Below are positions 35,371 to 45,081 of a stretch of 64,000 nt of DNA, in pieces. The stretch's first letter is position 1; each line of letters starts with the position of its first letter. This stretch comes from Geopseudomonas aromaticivorans (lineage in GTDB: Bacteria; Pseudomonadota; Gammaproteobacteria; Pseudomonadales; Pseudomonadaceae), in contig NZ_JAHRGL010000015.1 in assembly GCF_019097855.1 (NCBI RefSeq), forward strand, positions 1-64,000. The letters run 5' to 3'. A model generated the notes under the pieces. It was not told where the DNA came from. It saw only the letters and a list, made by a program, of their open reading frames with translations, and did no database searches. The translations under genes and the position numbers were made by a program.

Positions 35371-36492
35371 TTACAGGGTGATGTTCAGCTCGGAATCGCG
35401 CATCACCTTGAGTTCGGCGTCCTCGGCGTGGAAGCCGCGGGCCAGCTTGGCGCGCAGGGTCAGGTCGGTGCGCGAGTCGGCGTGGCGCAGGGCCTCGTCG
35501 AGGCTGATGCGCCCGGCCTGCACCAGGGCGTAGAGGTGCTGGTCGAAGGTCTGCAGACCGAGCTCCTGGCTACGGCCGAGGGCGGTCTTGATGTCGTCGA
35601 GCTGGTCGCGCTGGATCAGGTCGGCGATGTAGGGGGTCTTCAGCAGCAGCTCGACGGCGGCCACGCGCTTTTCCTCGCGTCCCGGCACCAGGCGCTGGCC
35701 GACGATGGCCTGCAGGTTGAGGGCGAGGTCGCCGAGCACCTGCTGGCGCGCTTCCTTGGGGAAGAAGTTGCAGATGCGCTCGATGGCCTGGGTGGTGTTG
35801 GTGGCGTGCAGGGTGGCCAGGCACAGGTGGCCGGTTTCGCTGTAGTGCAGGGCGTGCTGCATGGTGGCCAGATCGCGGATCTCGCCGATCATGATCACGT
35901 CCGGCGACTCGCGCAGCACGTTGAGCAGCGCCTGCTCGAAGCTGCGGGTATCCAGGCCCACCTCGCGCTGGTCGATGATCGCGCGCTGGTGGCTGTGGAT
36001 GAATTCGATCGGGTCCTCGATGCACACGATGTGGCCGCCGCGCGAACGGTTGCGCAGGTCGAGCATCGACGCCAGGGTGGTCGACTTGCCGCTGCCTGCG
36101 GCGCCGACCACCAGGATCAGGCCGCGGTCGAGCATCACCAGCTCTTCCAGCTTGGCCGGCAGGCCGAGTTCCTCGATGCCGGGGATCTTGCTCTTGATGT
36201 GGCGCACCACCATGGCCACGTCGCCGCGCTGGTAGTAGACGTTGACCCGGAAGCGCCCGGCGCCGTCGAGGCCGATGGCCAGGTTCATCTCCAGGTCGCG
36301 CTCGAACTCGGCGATCTGCTTCTGGTTCATCATCTGGTAGGCCAACTGCTGCACCGATCCCGGCGCCAGTGGCACCTTGCCGACCGGCAGGCTCTGCCCC
36401 TCGCGCTTGAGTTGCGCCGGCGCGCCGACGCTGAAGAACAGGTCGGAACCGCCCTGTTCGACCATCAGGTGCAGGTAACGAAACACATCCAT
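35371..36492 (-). CDS. pilU: PilT/PilU-type retraction ATPase
   Basis: A 373-residue hexameric secretion ATPase closer to PilU than PilT (opening MDVFRYLHLMVEQGGSDLFFSVGAPAQLKREG; C-terminus LTLRAKLARGFHAED...). Walker A is GAAGSGKST, the Asp box is IEDPIEFIH, Walker B MIGEIRD and the His box ATLHATNTTQA. It would act at the base of type IV pili in retraction. Pseudomonads normally carry pilT and pilU together elsewhere; here a single copy stands next to plsC, so it may be an extra paralogue. The symbol denotes the family, not proven orthology. Confidence 0.82.
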   Translation of the reverse strand: MDVFRYLHLMVEQGGSDLFFSVGAPAQLKREGQSLPVGKVPLAPGSVQQLAYQMMNQKQIAEFERDLEMNLAIGLDGAGRFRVNVYYQRGDVAMVVRHIKSKIPGIEELGLPAKLEELVMLDRGLILVVGAAGSGKSTTLASMLDLRNRSRGGHIVCIEDPIEFIHSHQRAIIDQREVGLDTRSFEQALLNVLRESPDVIMIGEIRDLATMQHALHYSETGHLCLATLHATNTTQAIERICNFFPKEARQQVLGDLALNLQAIVGQRLVPGREEKRVAAVELLLKTPYIADLIQRDQLDDIKTALGRSQELGLQTFDQHLYALVQAGRISLDEALRHADSRTDLTLRAKLARGFHAEDAELKVMRDSELNITL

Positions 36493-36597
36493 GCCGCTTG
36501 CCTCCGTGAACCGGGAAGAGTGCTGGCGCTGCTGCTGCCGGCGCGAGGCTGGCCGAGCGGCGCGATCCCCTCCCGGCGCGGGAAGGGCTGCAGGCCG

Positions 36598-37341
36598 TCA
36601 GTCTGCCTGCTTCGCTCGCGCCGTGCCGTTGATTTTCTGCATGGTTGCGCCGATCCACTCCTCGGCGCGCTGGTTCAGCTCGGCCACCGCGCGCGGGCCT
36701 TCGCCCTCGGCATGCAGGGCCGGGCCGAACACCACGCTGACCGTGCCCGGATGGCGCTGCCAGCCGTCACGCGGCCAGAGCTCGCCGGCGTTGTGGGCCA
36801 CCGGCAGTACCGGCACGCCGGCCGCCACCGCCACCGAGGCGCCGCTGCGCGAGAACTTGCCCATTTCGCCGGCCGGAATGCGCGTGCCTTCCGGGAAGAT
36901 CAGCAGCCAGTTGCCCTGCTGCAGGCGTTCGAGACCGACGCTGGCCACCTGCTTGAGCGCCTGCTTGGGGTTGCTGCGGTCGATGCCGATCGGCTTGAGC
37001 AGCTTGAACGCCCAGCCGTAGAACGGGATGCGCAGCAGCTCCTGCTTGAGCACCTGGGTCAGCGGTGCGAAGTGGGCGGTGAGGAAGAAGGTTTCCCACG
37101 CGCTCTGGTGCTTGGCGAGGATCACGCACGGCTGCTGCGGAATGTTCTGCAGCCCTTCGAGGCGGTAGTCGATGCCGAGCATCACCCGGCTCAGCCACAC
37201 GGCGAAGCGGCACCAGGTGCGGGCGATGAAGATGTAGCGGGCCTTCTGCGGCAGCCAGGGGGCGATCAGCAGGCTGAGCAGGCACCAGAGCACGGTGCTC
37301 AGACCGAGCAGCAGGTAGAACAGGGCCGTACGCAGGGTCAT
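36598..37341 (-). CDS. plsC: 1-acyl-sn-glycerol-3-phosphate acyltransferase
   Basis: A 247-residue membrane acyltransferase that adds the second acyl chain in phospholipid synthesis. The N-terminal transmembrane stretch is TALFYLLLGLSTVLWCLLSLLIAPWL. The catalytic HX4D-type motif appears as HQSAWET, with E in place of D, and substrate contacts as FPEGTRIPAGE. The start overlaps the gmhB stop by four bases. The gmhB-plsC pair is the gene order next to glyS in Pseudomonas near the replication origin, where gyrB normally follows. Here a PilU-like gene follows instead. Confidence 0.92.
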   Translation of the reverse strand: MTLRTALFYLLLGLSTVLWCLLSLLIAPWLPQKARYIFIARTWCRFAVWLSRVMLGIDYRLEGLQNIPQQPCVILAKHQSAWETFFLTAHFAPLTQVLKQELLRIPFYGWAFKLLKPIGIDRSNPKQALKQVASVGLERLQQGNWLLIFPEGTRIPAGEMGKFSRSGASVAVAAGVPVLPVAHNAGELWPRDGWQRHPGTVSVVFGPALHAEGEGPRAVAELNQRAEEWIGATMQKINGTARAKQAD

Positions 37342-37883
37342 CGGTCGGCCTCCCCGGCCAGCAGGTGGGCGGCGACGGCCGCCAGATCGTCGAACACCAG
37401 GACGCCTTGCGGCAGGCCTTTGGCCAGGGTGCGTTCACCCTTGCCGCTGCGCACCAGCACCGCCTGGCAGCCCACCGCCTGGGCGGCGGCGATGTCGCCG
37501 GGGCTGTCGCCGACGAACCACAGACCGGCCAGTTCGACGCCGTAGTGCGCGGCGATCTGCTGCAGCAGGCCGGGCAGCGGCTTGCGGCAGTCGCAGCCGT
37601 CGTCCGGGCCGTGCGGGCAGTGCACGATCAGGCCGAGCTGGCCGCCCTGCTCGGCGACCAGTTGGCGCAGGCGCGCGTGCATGGCCTCGAGGGTGGCCTC
37701 GTCGTAGTAGCCGCGCGCCAGGCCCGACTGGTTGGTGGCCACCGCCACGGTCCAGCCGGCCTGGCTCAGACGGGCGATGGCCTCCACCGAGCCGGGGATC
37801 GGGATCCATTCGGCGACGGACTTGATGTAGGCGTCGGAGTCCTCGTTGATGACCCCGTCGCGGTCGAGAATCAGCAGTTTCAT
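37338..37883 (-). CDS. gmhB: D-glycero-beta-D-manno-heptose-1,7-bisphosphate 7-phosphatase
   Basis: A 181-residue HAD phosphatase of ADP-heptose synthesis for the LPS core. The nucleophile motif is LDRDGVINED. A structural zinc site is visible as CPHGPDDGCDCRKP. Further motifs are ATNQSGLARGYY and WFVGDSPGDIAAAQAVG. It is coupled to plsC by overlap (ATGA). Its own promoter region to the right contains repeats and DnaA boxes. Length is typical. Confidence 0.93.
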   Translation of the reverse strand: MKLLILDRDGVINEDSDAYIKSVAEWIPIPGSVEAIARLSQAGWTVAVATNQSGLARGYYDEATLEAMHARLRQLVAEQGGQLGLIVHCPHGPDDGCDCRKPLPGLLQQIAAHYGVELAGLWFVGDSPGDIAAAQAVGCQAVLVRSGKGERTLAKGLPQGVLVFDDLAAVAAHLLAGEADR

Positions 37884-37905
37884 GGTCGGGCCCTGTTGGG
37901 GCGGA

Positions 37906-37981
37906 CGTAGGGTGGAAAACGCGCGCAGCGCTTTTCCACCGGGTGCATGGTGGACAAGGCTCCGCCGTTGTCCACCCTACG
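37906..37981. repeat. Palindromic intergenic repeat, GTAGGGTGGAAAA type
   Basis: CGTAGGGTGG at 37906-37915 is matched in inverse by CCACCCTACG at 37972-37981, with inner inverted pieces around GGTGGAAAACGCGC/GCGCTTTTCCACC. A related element lies at 62348-62435. This looks like a family of dispersed intergenic palindromes, as known in several Pseudomonas groups. Confidence 0.7.
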
Positions 37982-37990
37982 CGTTGGCCC

Positions 37991-38067
37991 TGTGGATAAC
38001 GCCTGGGCCATCATCCACAGGACGGATATTCGAGATCTGTGGATAACGGCCGGAGCCGTTATCCACA
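37991..38067. repeat. Cluster of four DnaA-box-like sites between gmhB and glyS
   Basis: TGTGGATAA at 37991-37999 and 38038-38046 and TTATCCACA at 38059-38067 are perfect DnaA boxes; TCATCCACA at 38011-38019 has one mismatch. The right-hand pair forms an inverted repeat around GCCGGAGC. In an oriC-proximal block this may be a DnaA-binding locus. Confidence 0.6.
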
Positions 38068-38074
38068 GGGGCGG

Positions 38075-40129
38075 TCAGCCCAGCAGCGAGATGTCCGCCA
38101 CGCCGAGGAACAGCCCGCGCAGCTGGCTCAGCAGCGCGTAGCGGTTGCCACGCACCGCGGCATCGTCGGCGTTGACCAGCACTTCCTCGAAGAACGCATC
38201 CACCGGCGCGCGCAGGGCAGCCAGGCGCTGCAGCACGGCGTTGTAGTTGCGCGCGGCGGCCAGCGGGGCGACCGCTTCGGCGGCGGCGGCCACCGCGCTA
38301 GCCAGCGCCTGCTCGGCCGGTTCGACCAGCAGGCTGCTGCTGACCAGTGCCGGCACTTCGCCTTCGGCCTTGGCGAGGATGTTGGACACCCGCTTGTTGG
38401 CGGCGGCCAGGGTCGCGGCCTCGGCCAGCTGGCGGAATGCCTGCACGGCCTGCACGCGCTGGTCGAAGTCCAGCGGCGCGGAAGGCTGAAGGGCGCGCAC
38501 GGCCTGGTACACCGCCACCTCGACGCCCTCGTCCTCGTAGCGCGCGCGCAGGCGGTCGAAGACGAAGTCGAGCACCTGGGCGGCCAGGCCGTCGGCCTTG
38601 ACCTTGTCGCCGTACTGCTCGACGGCGAAGGCCACCGCCTGCACCAGGTCGAGATCCAGCTGCTTCTCGATCAGGATGCGCAGCACGCCCAGCGCCGCGC
38701 GGCGCAGGGCGTAGGGGTCCTTGGAGCCGGTGGGCAGCATGCCGATGCCGAAGATGCCGACCAGGGTGTCGAGCTTGTCGGCCACCGCCACGGCGGCGCC
38801 GGTCAGGGTGGTCGGCAGCTCGGCGCCGGCGCCGCGCGGCATGTACTGCTCGTTGAGCGCCAGGGCGACGTCCTCGGCCTCGCCGTCATGCTTGGCGTAG
38901 TAGTAGCCGGCGATGCCCTGCATCTCCGGGAACTCGCCGACCATCTCGCTGGCCAGGTCGCACTTGGAGAGGATGCCGGCGCGCGCGGCGCGTTCGGCGT
39001 CGCCGCCGATGCGGGCGGCGATGAACGCGGCCAGCTTGGAAACGCGCTCGGCCTTGTCGAACACGCTGCCCAGCTGGGCCTGGAACACCACGTTGGCCAG
39101 GCGCTGGTTGTTGTCTTCGAGGGCGTGCTTCTTGTCCTGCTTGAAGAAGAACTCGGCGTCGGTCAGGCGCGGGCGCACCACCTTCTCGTTGCCTGCGACG
39201 ATCTGCGCCGGGTCCTTGGACTCGATGTTGGCCACGGTGATGAAGCGCGGCAGCAGCTTGCCGTCGGCGTCGACCAGGCAGAAATACTTCTGGTTGTCCT
39301 GCATGGTGGCGATCAGCGCTTCCTGCGGCACCTCGAGGAAGCGTTCCTCGAACGAGCAGACCAGCGGCACCGGCCATTCGACCAGCGCGGTCACCTCGTC
39401 GAGCAGCGCCGGCGGCACGATGGCCTTGCCGTTCTGCGCGCTGGCCAGCTCGGCGACGCGGGCGTCGATCAGCGCACGGCGCTCGGCGAAGTCGGCGAGC
39501 ACGTAGGCGCTGCGCAGGTCCTCGGCGTAGCTGGCCGGGTTGCTGATGCGCACCTCGTGGTTGGCGTGGAAGCGGTGGCCGCGTGACACGCGACCGGCCT
39601 GCTGGGTGAGGATGGTGCAGTCGATCACGCTGTCACCGAACAGCATCACCAGCCACTGGGTCGGCCGCACGAACTCCTCGCGCCGGGCCGCCCAGCGCAT
39701 GCGCTTCGGGATCGGCAGCTCGTTCAGCGAAGTCTCGACGATGCCCGGCAAGAGGCCGGCGGCCGGCTGGCCGGGGATGCTCTGCACGAACTTGAGCTTG
39801 GGGCCGCTGGTGTCGATCTGCTCGAGATCGACGCCGCACTTGCGGGCGAAGCCCAGCGCCGCCTGGGTCGGCTGGCCGTCCTTGTCGAAGGCGGCCTGCA
39901 CGGGCGGGCCGTCGAGGTTGACGCTGCGGTCCGGCTGCTGGGTGGCCAGCGCCTCGACCAGCACCGCCAGGCGGCGCGGCGCGGCGTAGTAGCGCGCGCG
40001 GGCGTAGCCCAGGCCGGCGGCCTTGAGGCCCTTCTCGACGCCGGCGAGGAACGCCTCGGCGAGAGTCTTCAGCGCCTTGGGTGGCAGCTCTTCGGTGCCC
40101 AGTTCGACCAGGAAATCTTGGGTACTCAT
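38075..40129 (-). CDS. glyS: Glycyl-tRNA synthetase beta subunit
   Basis: A 684-residue beta subunit of the bacterial alpha2beta2 glycyl-tRNA synthetase, responsible for tRNA binding. The N-terminus [26 protein letters not shown] and segments such as [24 protein letters not shown] and [26 protein letters not shown]-like sequence ([20 protein letters not shown]) are characteristic. A C-terminal anticodon-binding-like domain covers about 580-670. It overlaps glyQ by four bases (ATGA), so both subunits are made in step. Confidence 0.97.
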   Translation of the reverse strand: MSTQDFLVELGTEELPPKALKTLAEAFLAGVEKGLKAAGLGYARARYYAAPRRLAVLVEALATQQPDRSVNLDGPPVQAAFDKDGQPTQAALGFARKCGVDLEQIDTSGPKLKFVQSIPGQPAAGLLPGIVETSLNELPIPKRMRWAARREEFVRPTQWLVMLFGDSVIDCTILTQQAGRVSRGHRFHANHEVRISNPASYAEDLRSAYVLADFAERRALIDARVAELASAQNGKAIVPPALLDEVTALVEWPVPLVCSFEERFLEVPQEALIATMQDNQKYFCLVDADGKLLPRFITVANIESKDPAQIVAGNEKVVRPRLTDAEFFFKQDKKHALEDNNQRLANVVFQAQLGSVFDKAERVSKLAAFIAARIGGDAERAARAGILSKCDLASEMVGEFPEMQGIAGYYYAKHDGEAEDVALALNEQYMPRGAGAELPTTLTGAAVAVADKLDTLVGIFGIGMLPTGSKDPYALRRAALGVLRILIEKQLDLDLVQAVAFAVEQYGDKVKADGLAAQVLDFVFDRLRARYEDEGVEVAVYQAVRALQPSAPLDFDQRVQAVQAFRQLAEAATLAAANKRVSNILAKAEGEVPALVSSSLLVEPAEQALASAVAAAAEAVAPLAAARNYNAVLQRLAALRAPVDAFFEEVLVNADDAAVRGNRYALLSQLRGLFLGVADISLLG

Positions 40130-41076
40130 TCTGCGGCCTCCTTCAGCTTGGCCAGGACTTCGTCACGCAGTTCGGGGCTGGCCATCGGGAAGCCGAGCTT
40201 GGCGCGCGCCTGCAGGTAGCTCTGCGCCACGGCGCGGGCCAGGGTGCGCACGCGCAGGATGTACTGCTGGCGCGCGGTCACCGAGATGGCGCGGCGGGCG
40301 TCGAGCAGGTTGAAGGTGTGCGAGGCCTTGACCACCATCTCGTAGGTGGGCAGCGGCAGCTCGAGGGCCATCAGGCGGTTGGCCTCGGCCTCGTAGAAGT
40401 CGAACAGCTCGAACAGCTTGTCGACGTTGGCGTGCTCGAAGTTGTAGGTGGACTGCTCCACCTCGTTCTGGTGGAACACGTCGCCGTAGGTGACCTTGCC
40501 GAACGGGCCGTCGGAGTAGACCAGGTCGTACACCGAGTCGACGCCCTGCAGGTACATGGCCAGGCGCTCGAGGCCGTAGGTGATCTCGCCGGTCACCGGG
40601 TAGCACTCGACGCCGCCGACCTGCTGGAAGTAGGTGAACTGGGTGACTTCCATGCCGTTGAGCCAGATTTCCCAGCCCAGGCCCCAGGCGCCGAGGGTCG
40701 GCGATTCCCAGTTGTCCTCGACGAAGCGGATGTCGTGGACCAGCGGGTCGATGCCGATGGCGCGCAGCGAGCCGAGGTACAGGTCCTGGATGTTGTCCGG
40801 GTTGGGCTTCAACACCACCTGGAACTGGTAGTAGTGCTGCAGGCGGTTGGGGTTCTCGCCGTAGCGGCCGTCGGCCGGGCGGCGCGAGGGCTGCACGTAG
40901 GCGGCGTTCCAGGTCTCGGGACCGATGGCGCGCAGGAAGGTGGCGGTGTGGAAGGTGCCGGCGCCCATTTCCATGTCGTAGGGCTGCAATACCACGCAGC
41001 CCTGCTCCGCCCAGTAGCTTTGCAGGGCGAGGATCAGGTCCTGGAAGGTGCGCACGGCAGGCGTAGTCTGGCTCAC
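40126..41076 (-). CDS. glyQ: Glycyl-tRNA synthetase alpha subunit
   Basis: A 316-residue catalytic alpha subunit, activating glycine. Characteristic segments are [82 protein letters not shown], and [22 protein letters not shown]-like sequence. It is the first gene of the glyQS operon; its promoter should lie in the interval that also carries a parS site. Length is standard. Confidence 0.97.
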   Translation of the reverse strand: MSQTTPAVRTFQDLILALQSYWAEQGCVVLQPYDMEMGAGTFHTATFLRAIGPETWNAAYVQPSRRPADGRYGENPNRLQHYYQFQVVLKPNPDNIQDLYLGSLRAIGIDPLVHDIRFVEDNWESPTLGAWGLGWEIWLNGMEVTQFTYFQQVGGVECYPVTGEITYGLERLAMYLQGVDSVYDLVYSDGPFGKVTYGDVFHQNEVEQSTYNFEHANVDKLFELFDFYEAEANRLMALELPLPTYEMVVKASHTFNLLDARRAISVTARQQYILRVRTLARAVAQSYLQARAKLGFPMASPELRDEVLAKLKEAAE

Positions 41077-41246
41077 GAAATCACCTGTTCTGAGGCTTGC
41101 GTAAAGCCGCCGAGTATAACCGATGGCGAAAGTTGTGGAGGGGCGCGTATCGCGTGCTGTGCACCGATTCGACGGCGTCCGTCCGCGGCGCGGATGAGGG
41201 AAAGAGCGGGCGCCGAGGGCCCGTCGAGTCCTCGCGGTCGGAACGG

Positions 41247-41262
41247 TGTTCCACGTGGAACA
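41247..41262. promoter_or_regulatory. parS: parS centromere site, copy 3
   Basis: Third perfect TGTTCCACGTGGAACA palindrome, in the 343-bp gene-free interval (41077-41419) between glyQ and the type VI cassette. It is about 10.1 kb from copy 2. No gene or other clear element was seen in this interval. Confidence 0.9.
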
Positions 41263-41419
41263 TGCACCTGGCGAGTAGCGGTCACGCGGCGCTGCCCAAG
41301 CCCATCGCGCAAATCAGGTGCCGCCCTGCCGCTTGATGATTTTCCTGCACGCTATTGCCCGATAGTTGGGTCTCAGTAATGGCAGGCGCTGTGCTGAATC
41401 CGGGTGCTGTCCCCTTTTG

Positions 41420-42376
41420 CTAGACGGCCAGTTCGCGATCACGCTCCAGATCGATCAGTCGGGTGGTAGGTCCGTCCGGGCGTAGCCGCTCCTGCACCAC
41501 TTCCGGCCAGCTCTGGCGAGGGCGACGCCTGGCGACGCTGTTGGTGAACTCATGCACCCAGTTCATCGGGTAGAACAGGATCTCGAAGAGCAGCATCGCG
41601 GCATCCAGCCCGCTCAGGTAGTTCTTGCCTTGGCTCTCGGCCTTGTCCTTGCGGATCTTTTCCAGGGTGTGCTTGTGCCAGTCGGTGCGCTTGAGCCGCG
41701 CCGACTGCAGGCTCTTCACGTAGGCATCGGATTCGCTGTGCCGGCCATCCTTGTCGAACCACGGGCCGTTGTTCATGTAGGCGCGGATGTATTCCCAGAG
41801 GCTCTTCTGCAGGGGCAGCGTCTTGCCCATGGGCAAGCCGAGGCTGACCAGGATCTGCTCCTGCGGATGCTCGAAGCGATGCATCAGCACCTCCAGCGAG
41901 GCACAGCGCATGCCCCCCATCTGCGGGCCGACCATCATGAATTCACCGGCTATCGCTTGGATATCGTCCCAAGGGGTGTGATAGAGCGTGCCGTTTTTTT
42001 CGAAGTAAACTTCTCGAGTGCGACGATTGAACACGACAGGTAATGGTAATGGGCGAAGTGTTTCCCAGGAAAAAGGTATCAAGAAGAATGGGAGACCGAG
42101 TCCCCATAACATCGCCAACGCACTCCACTTGCCACCTGGCAGCAGAAAGACAGACATTCCGCAGCAAAGCAAAATGATTGTTCCGCCTATCATTCCAGTG
42201 AGAAGACCACGATCAGAGTCCCCTCCACTGCTGAGCGCCAAGTACCTATCCGTATGTTCCTCTGCAAGGAACAAATCCATTGGTATTTCCCCCGTCAATT
42301 GGTCAGCCCCTAGTACTTCAATAGGATTCTGTCCAAACCTCAAACGGGTTTGTTTTAATAATTGACTGAAATTCAT
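41420..42376 (-). CDS. DUF6708-like membrane protein of the type VI cassette
   Basis: A 318-residue protein with two transmembrane helices near 55-100 (GLLTGMIGGTIILLCCGMSVFLLPGG and WSALAMLWGLGLPFFLIPFSW). A soluble region follows with LPVVFNRRTREVYFEKNGTLYHTPWDDIQAIAGE, which I associate with DUF6708 of type VI-linked proteins (from memory). The start ATG overlaps the effector stop (ATGA). The 5' end of the gene is A+T-richer than its neighbours. Being last in the hcp-vgrG-adaptor-effector order and membrane-bound, it is a candidate immunity protein against a membrane-active effector; this is inference. Confidence 0.65.
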   Translation of the reverse strand: MNFSQLLKQTRLRFGQNPIEVLGADQLTGEIPMDLFLAEEHTDRYLALSSGGDSDRGLLTGMIGGTIILLCCGMSVFLLPGGKWSALAMLWGLGLPFFLIPFSWETLRPLPLPVVFNRRTREVYFEKNGTLYHTPWDDIQAIAGEFMMVGPQMGGMRCASLEVLMHRFEHPQEQILVSLGLPMGKTLPLQKSLWEYIRAYMNNGPWFDKDGRHSESDAYVKSLQSARLKRTDWHKHTLEKIRKDKAESQGKNYLSGLDAAMLLFEILFYPMNWVHEFTNSVARRRPRQSWPEVVQERLRPDGPTTRLIDLERDRELAV

Positions 42377-45081
42377 ATCCAAGCAACTTCCTCAATAGTA
42401 ATCGGCGCCAGAGCAAGACCAGGAGCTGGATAGTAAGTGAGTTGGCCGTTGATCTGGTTGAGCTCCTGCCCCTTTTCCTCGTGATAGACCCGCCGATAGG
42501 TTGCAACACCAGCCTCAGTCTGTGCTCGGGTGCCGCCATGACGATCGAAATCCTTGCCGGTCCACTCCACGGCCTTCTTCCGGCTGCCAAAGCCCAAAAT
42601 GCCGCCCCAGACTTCCTCTCCCTTGAAGTGGATCATCTCATCGGTCAGAACGACCTGGCCCGGCAGGCGCAGAATCAGGTAGGTGGTTTCCACCATGCCT
42701 GTGTATGGGTTGAGTTCATTGAAGCGGTAGGCGCCGAAACTGACCGGGAAGACCACCTTGTAGAGCTCCAGCATGCTCTTCGTGTAGCTGTTGGCCCAAT
42801 CCGCGGGACGGGTGCCAAAGCGAGTGCCTTTCACCCAGGCCTCCAACGGGGTGTCCTTGGTATATAGGCGCATGAAAACACCAGCGAAGATGGTCAGCGC
42901 CAACCCCAGCGCCTTGGGCGCCAGATGAGGCATTGCACCGAGCCCTCTTGCCATTGCCGCGGCTTCACCAGCGAGTACCGCGGCTCGGGCGGTGCGGTAG
43001 GCCCGGAAAGCTTGGACCATCAGTGCCAGGTTGGCGGCGGAGGCAACTGCGAGTCCGGCATTGATCGCGGCGGTATCCAGATCTCCGGCGCGGTAGGCCT
43101 CCAGCACTTCCATACCGTAGACCACGGTATCCAGACCGGAAACGATGCCCTGCAAGGCAAAGGTGCCAGCACTAAGCCCCAGGGCCTTGGCCAAGGTAGC
43201 TTGCGCAGATACTGATTCTTTCCCCGTAGCCTTCACTGCTGCTTCCCAGTTCAGCTCGGCAACTTTCTGGAGAGTTGCGCTACCGGCGGAGGCTACCCCC
43301 AATCCACCGCCAAAAAGCGAAAGTGCCCCCTTCAATGAGGCCGACTCGCAAAACTGCGTTCCACTTACTTTGAGATTCCACCCCGCCATCATCACCAGCA
43401 AACACTTGAGCTGAGCCCGACTCACCGCCTCCTTGCTCATGCTAAGAAGGTCGCGCGGATGAACGGCGGCCAGTTGTGTGTTCAATGGCGGCAGCTTGGC
43501 TGTCGCCGGCACCGTTTGAGCCGGCACCAGATGGAAGAAGGGCAGAGCCTCCTGCACCGCTCCCGCCAGAGGCGTGAGTTTGAACTTGCTCGGTGGCTGG
43601 GACCGGGTCCCCATCTGCTCGCTGAGCCATTCACCGATCTGGCGTGGCTCGGCGGCATGCACGGCGAGGCGCTGGCCGCTACGCGCCAGGGATGCCGTCA
43701 TGAAGGCCTTGGCTGCGGCATTCAGCGGCTGCTCAGCGTTGGCGCTATGCAGGTGCACACCCGCCACCGGGGATAGCGCGATGAACAAGGCCTCCGAGGC
43801 GTCGGCCAGTCTGCGTTGCGCGAACCTGTTGGCGGCCAGGTTGATCATCGCCGTTAATGCCAGCGCACGCCCCATCTGGGCGCCGGATTGGGCCGTGGCG
43901 CCGAGGTTGTCGTTCAGGTTGTCGCCGCTATCGAGCAGCGTCTTGAGCTCGGGCACGCTCGCGCGCTCGTACAGCCCCAGCAGCGCCCAGAGCAACCAGG
44001 GTTTGGCATCGCCAAGGTTCGCGTAGTCGAGCGCCCTGGTCAGGGATTTGACCCCGAGGGAAGTCTCTGCCGGACCCAGGCAGCCAGCAGCAAAATTCGC
44101 CTCCAGCAACGCGCGTGCTTCCGGCTGAGTGATATCGAAGTGGCCGCAGGCAGTCTCCAGACTCGCTGGCGTTTTCTGGCCGAGTGTCTCGAACCAGCCA
44201 ACCCAGAGCGTGGCGAGGCGACGCATGTCGTCCGCGTAGGCGGCCTCTTCGTTCTGCTGTTGTTTCCATGCCGCCTGGAGCTTGTCGAAGCGCGTCATGC
44301 TCGGCATGTTCCGACGCAGCTGGTTGTCGCTGTCGCTCAACTGCTTCAGTACACCGGCGATGGCCCATTCTTCGCAGTGCTGGGTGCGAAACGCGTCGAA
44401 GCCTGCCTTGCGCCGGCGCAGCAAGGCGGCCAGGTCCAGTAGCACGCCCCATGCATCGTCGACCACCGCGTAGGCCTGTTGTTCGCAGCGGCCCATGTCA
44501 TTCAGCGTCCGCGTCCAGTCTGGCCGTCCGGGCGACGCCTCGCAGCTCCACCCGAACCCCTTGGGCGAGAGATAGTCGCCCTGCGCAGGCCGGATCCCGT
44601 CAGGCTTGCCGCTGAACGGAGCGGCACCCGGGGTCAAGATCCGCATGATTCGCTGGCGCACCTTGGCGTTGGTCTTGGCGGCATGGAACTGCGTATCGCT
44701 CCATTGCGCGGGCGACCAGACCAGGCCCAGCGCCGCGCCGGCAGGCACCAGCAGATAGGGCCGGGCGCTGGTATCGATGACCTTTCCGCCTCGAGAGGTT
44801 TCCGAGAGCCGAGCAGTGCCGACCTTGTATTCGAGCAGACGCTTCTGAGCGTCCTGCCAGACATAAAGCCAGCCATCCCTGAGCAACCTTGCCGTGTAGT
44901 TCAGGGGCTGCCCCTGTCCATCGCCATACGCCTCGCCCAGTGGCGGAAAGTTTCCCGTCAGTGCGGGCAACCCAAAGGCAGAGGTATCGATGGCCGGTGT
45001 CGTGCCGATGGCATAGCGCATGGGCCAGACCGCGCTCAACAGCGGGCATGCCGCAGGTTTGAAGTTGGCAGGAGCCGCCAT
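42373..45081 (-). CDS. Type VI secretion effector with VasX-like N-terminal region
   Basis: A 902-residue protein. The N-terminus (CPLLSAVWPMRYAIG, then YTARLLRDGWLYVWQDAQKRLLEYKV) matches the toxin VasX N-terminal type found in VgrG-linked effectors. The C-terminal third has several hydrophobic helices (FQGIVSGL region near 620; AAINAGLAVASAANLALMVQAF; APKALGLALTIFAGVFMRLY), compatible with a pore-forming or membrane-active toxin, followed by a soluble tail. No enzymatic motif is seen. It sits directly behind a DUF4123 adaptor gene (TGATG overlap), as expected for VgrG cargo. Target and activity are inferred. Confidence 0.75.
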   Translation of the reverse strand: MAAPANFKPAACPLLSAVWPMRYAIGTTPAIDTSAFGLPALTGNFPPLGEAYGDGQGQPLNYTARLLRDGWLYVWQDAQKRLLEYKVGTARLSETSRGGKVIDTSARPYLLVPAGAALGLVWSPAQWSDTQFHAAKTNAKVRQRIMRILTPGAAPFSGKPDGIRPAQGDYLSPKGFGWSCEASPGRPDWTRTLNDMGRCEQQAYAVVDDAWGVLLDLAALLRRRKAGFDAFRTQHCEEWAIAGVLKQLSDSDNQLRRNMPSMTRFDKLQAAWKQQQNEEAAYADDMRRLATLWVGWFETLGQKTPASLETACGHFDITQPEARALLEANFAAGCLGPAETSLGVKSLTRALDYANLGDAKPWLLWALLGLYERASVPELKTLLDSGDNLNDNLGATAQSGAQMGRALALTAMINLAANRFAQRRLADASEALFIALSPVAGVHLHSANAEQPLNAAAKAFMTASLARSGQRLAVHAAEPRQIGEWLSEQMGTRSQPPSKFKLTPLAGAVQEALPFFHLVPAQTVPATAKLPPLNTQLAAVHPRDLLSMSKEAVSRAQLKCLLVMMAGWNLKVSGTQFCESASLKGALSLFGGGLGVASAGSATLQKVAELNWEAAVKATGKESVSAQATLAKALGLSAGTFALQGIVSGLDTVVYGMEVLEAYRAGDLDTAAINAGLAVASAANLALMVQAFRAYRTARAAVLAGEAAAMARGLGAMPHLAPKALGLALTIFAGVFMRLYTKDTPLEAWVKGTRFGTRPADWANSYTKSMLELYKVVFPVSFGAYRFNELNPYTGMVETTYLILRLPGQVVLTDEMIHFKGEEVWGGILGFGSRKKAVEWTGKDFDRHGGTRAQTEAGVATYRRVYHEEKGQELNQINGQLTYYPAPGLALAPITIEEVAWI

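Noticed and set aside
34253-35533. A + strand frame starting with a cysteine- and threonine-rich repeat (MTCLFTCHMTCYF...)
   Set aside because: It is the antisense reading of the VTGxV coding repeat in the ATP-binding regulator; there is no ribosome-binding site and no other protein-like feature.
37991-38067. The DnaA-box cluster as the replication origin itself
   Set aside because: There is no adjacent dnaA, dnaN or rpmH gene and no clear A+T-rich unwinding region. Only four boxes are present, too little to call oriC.
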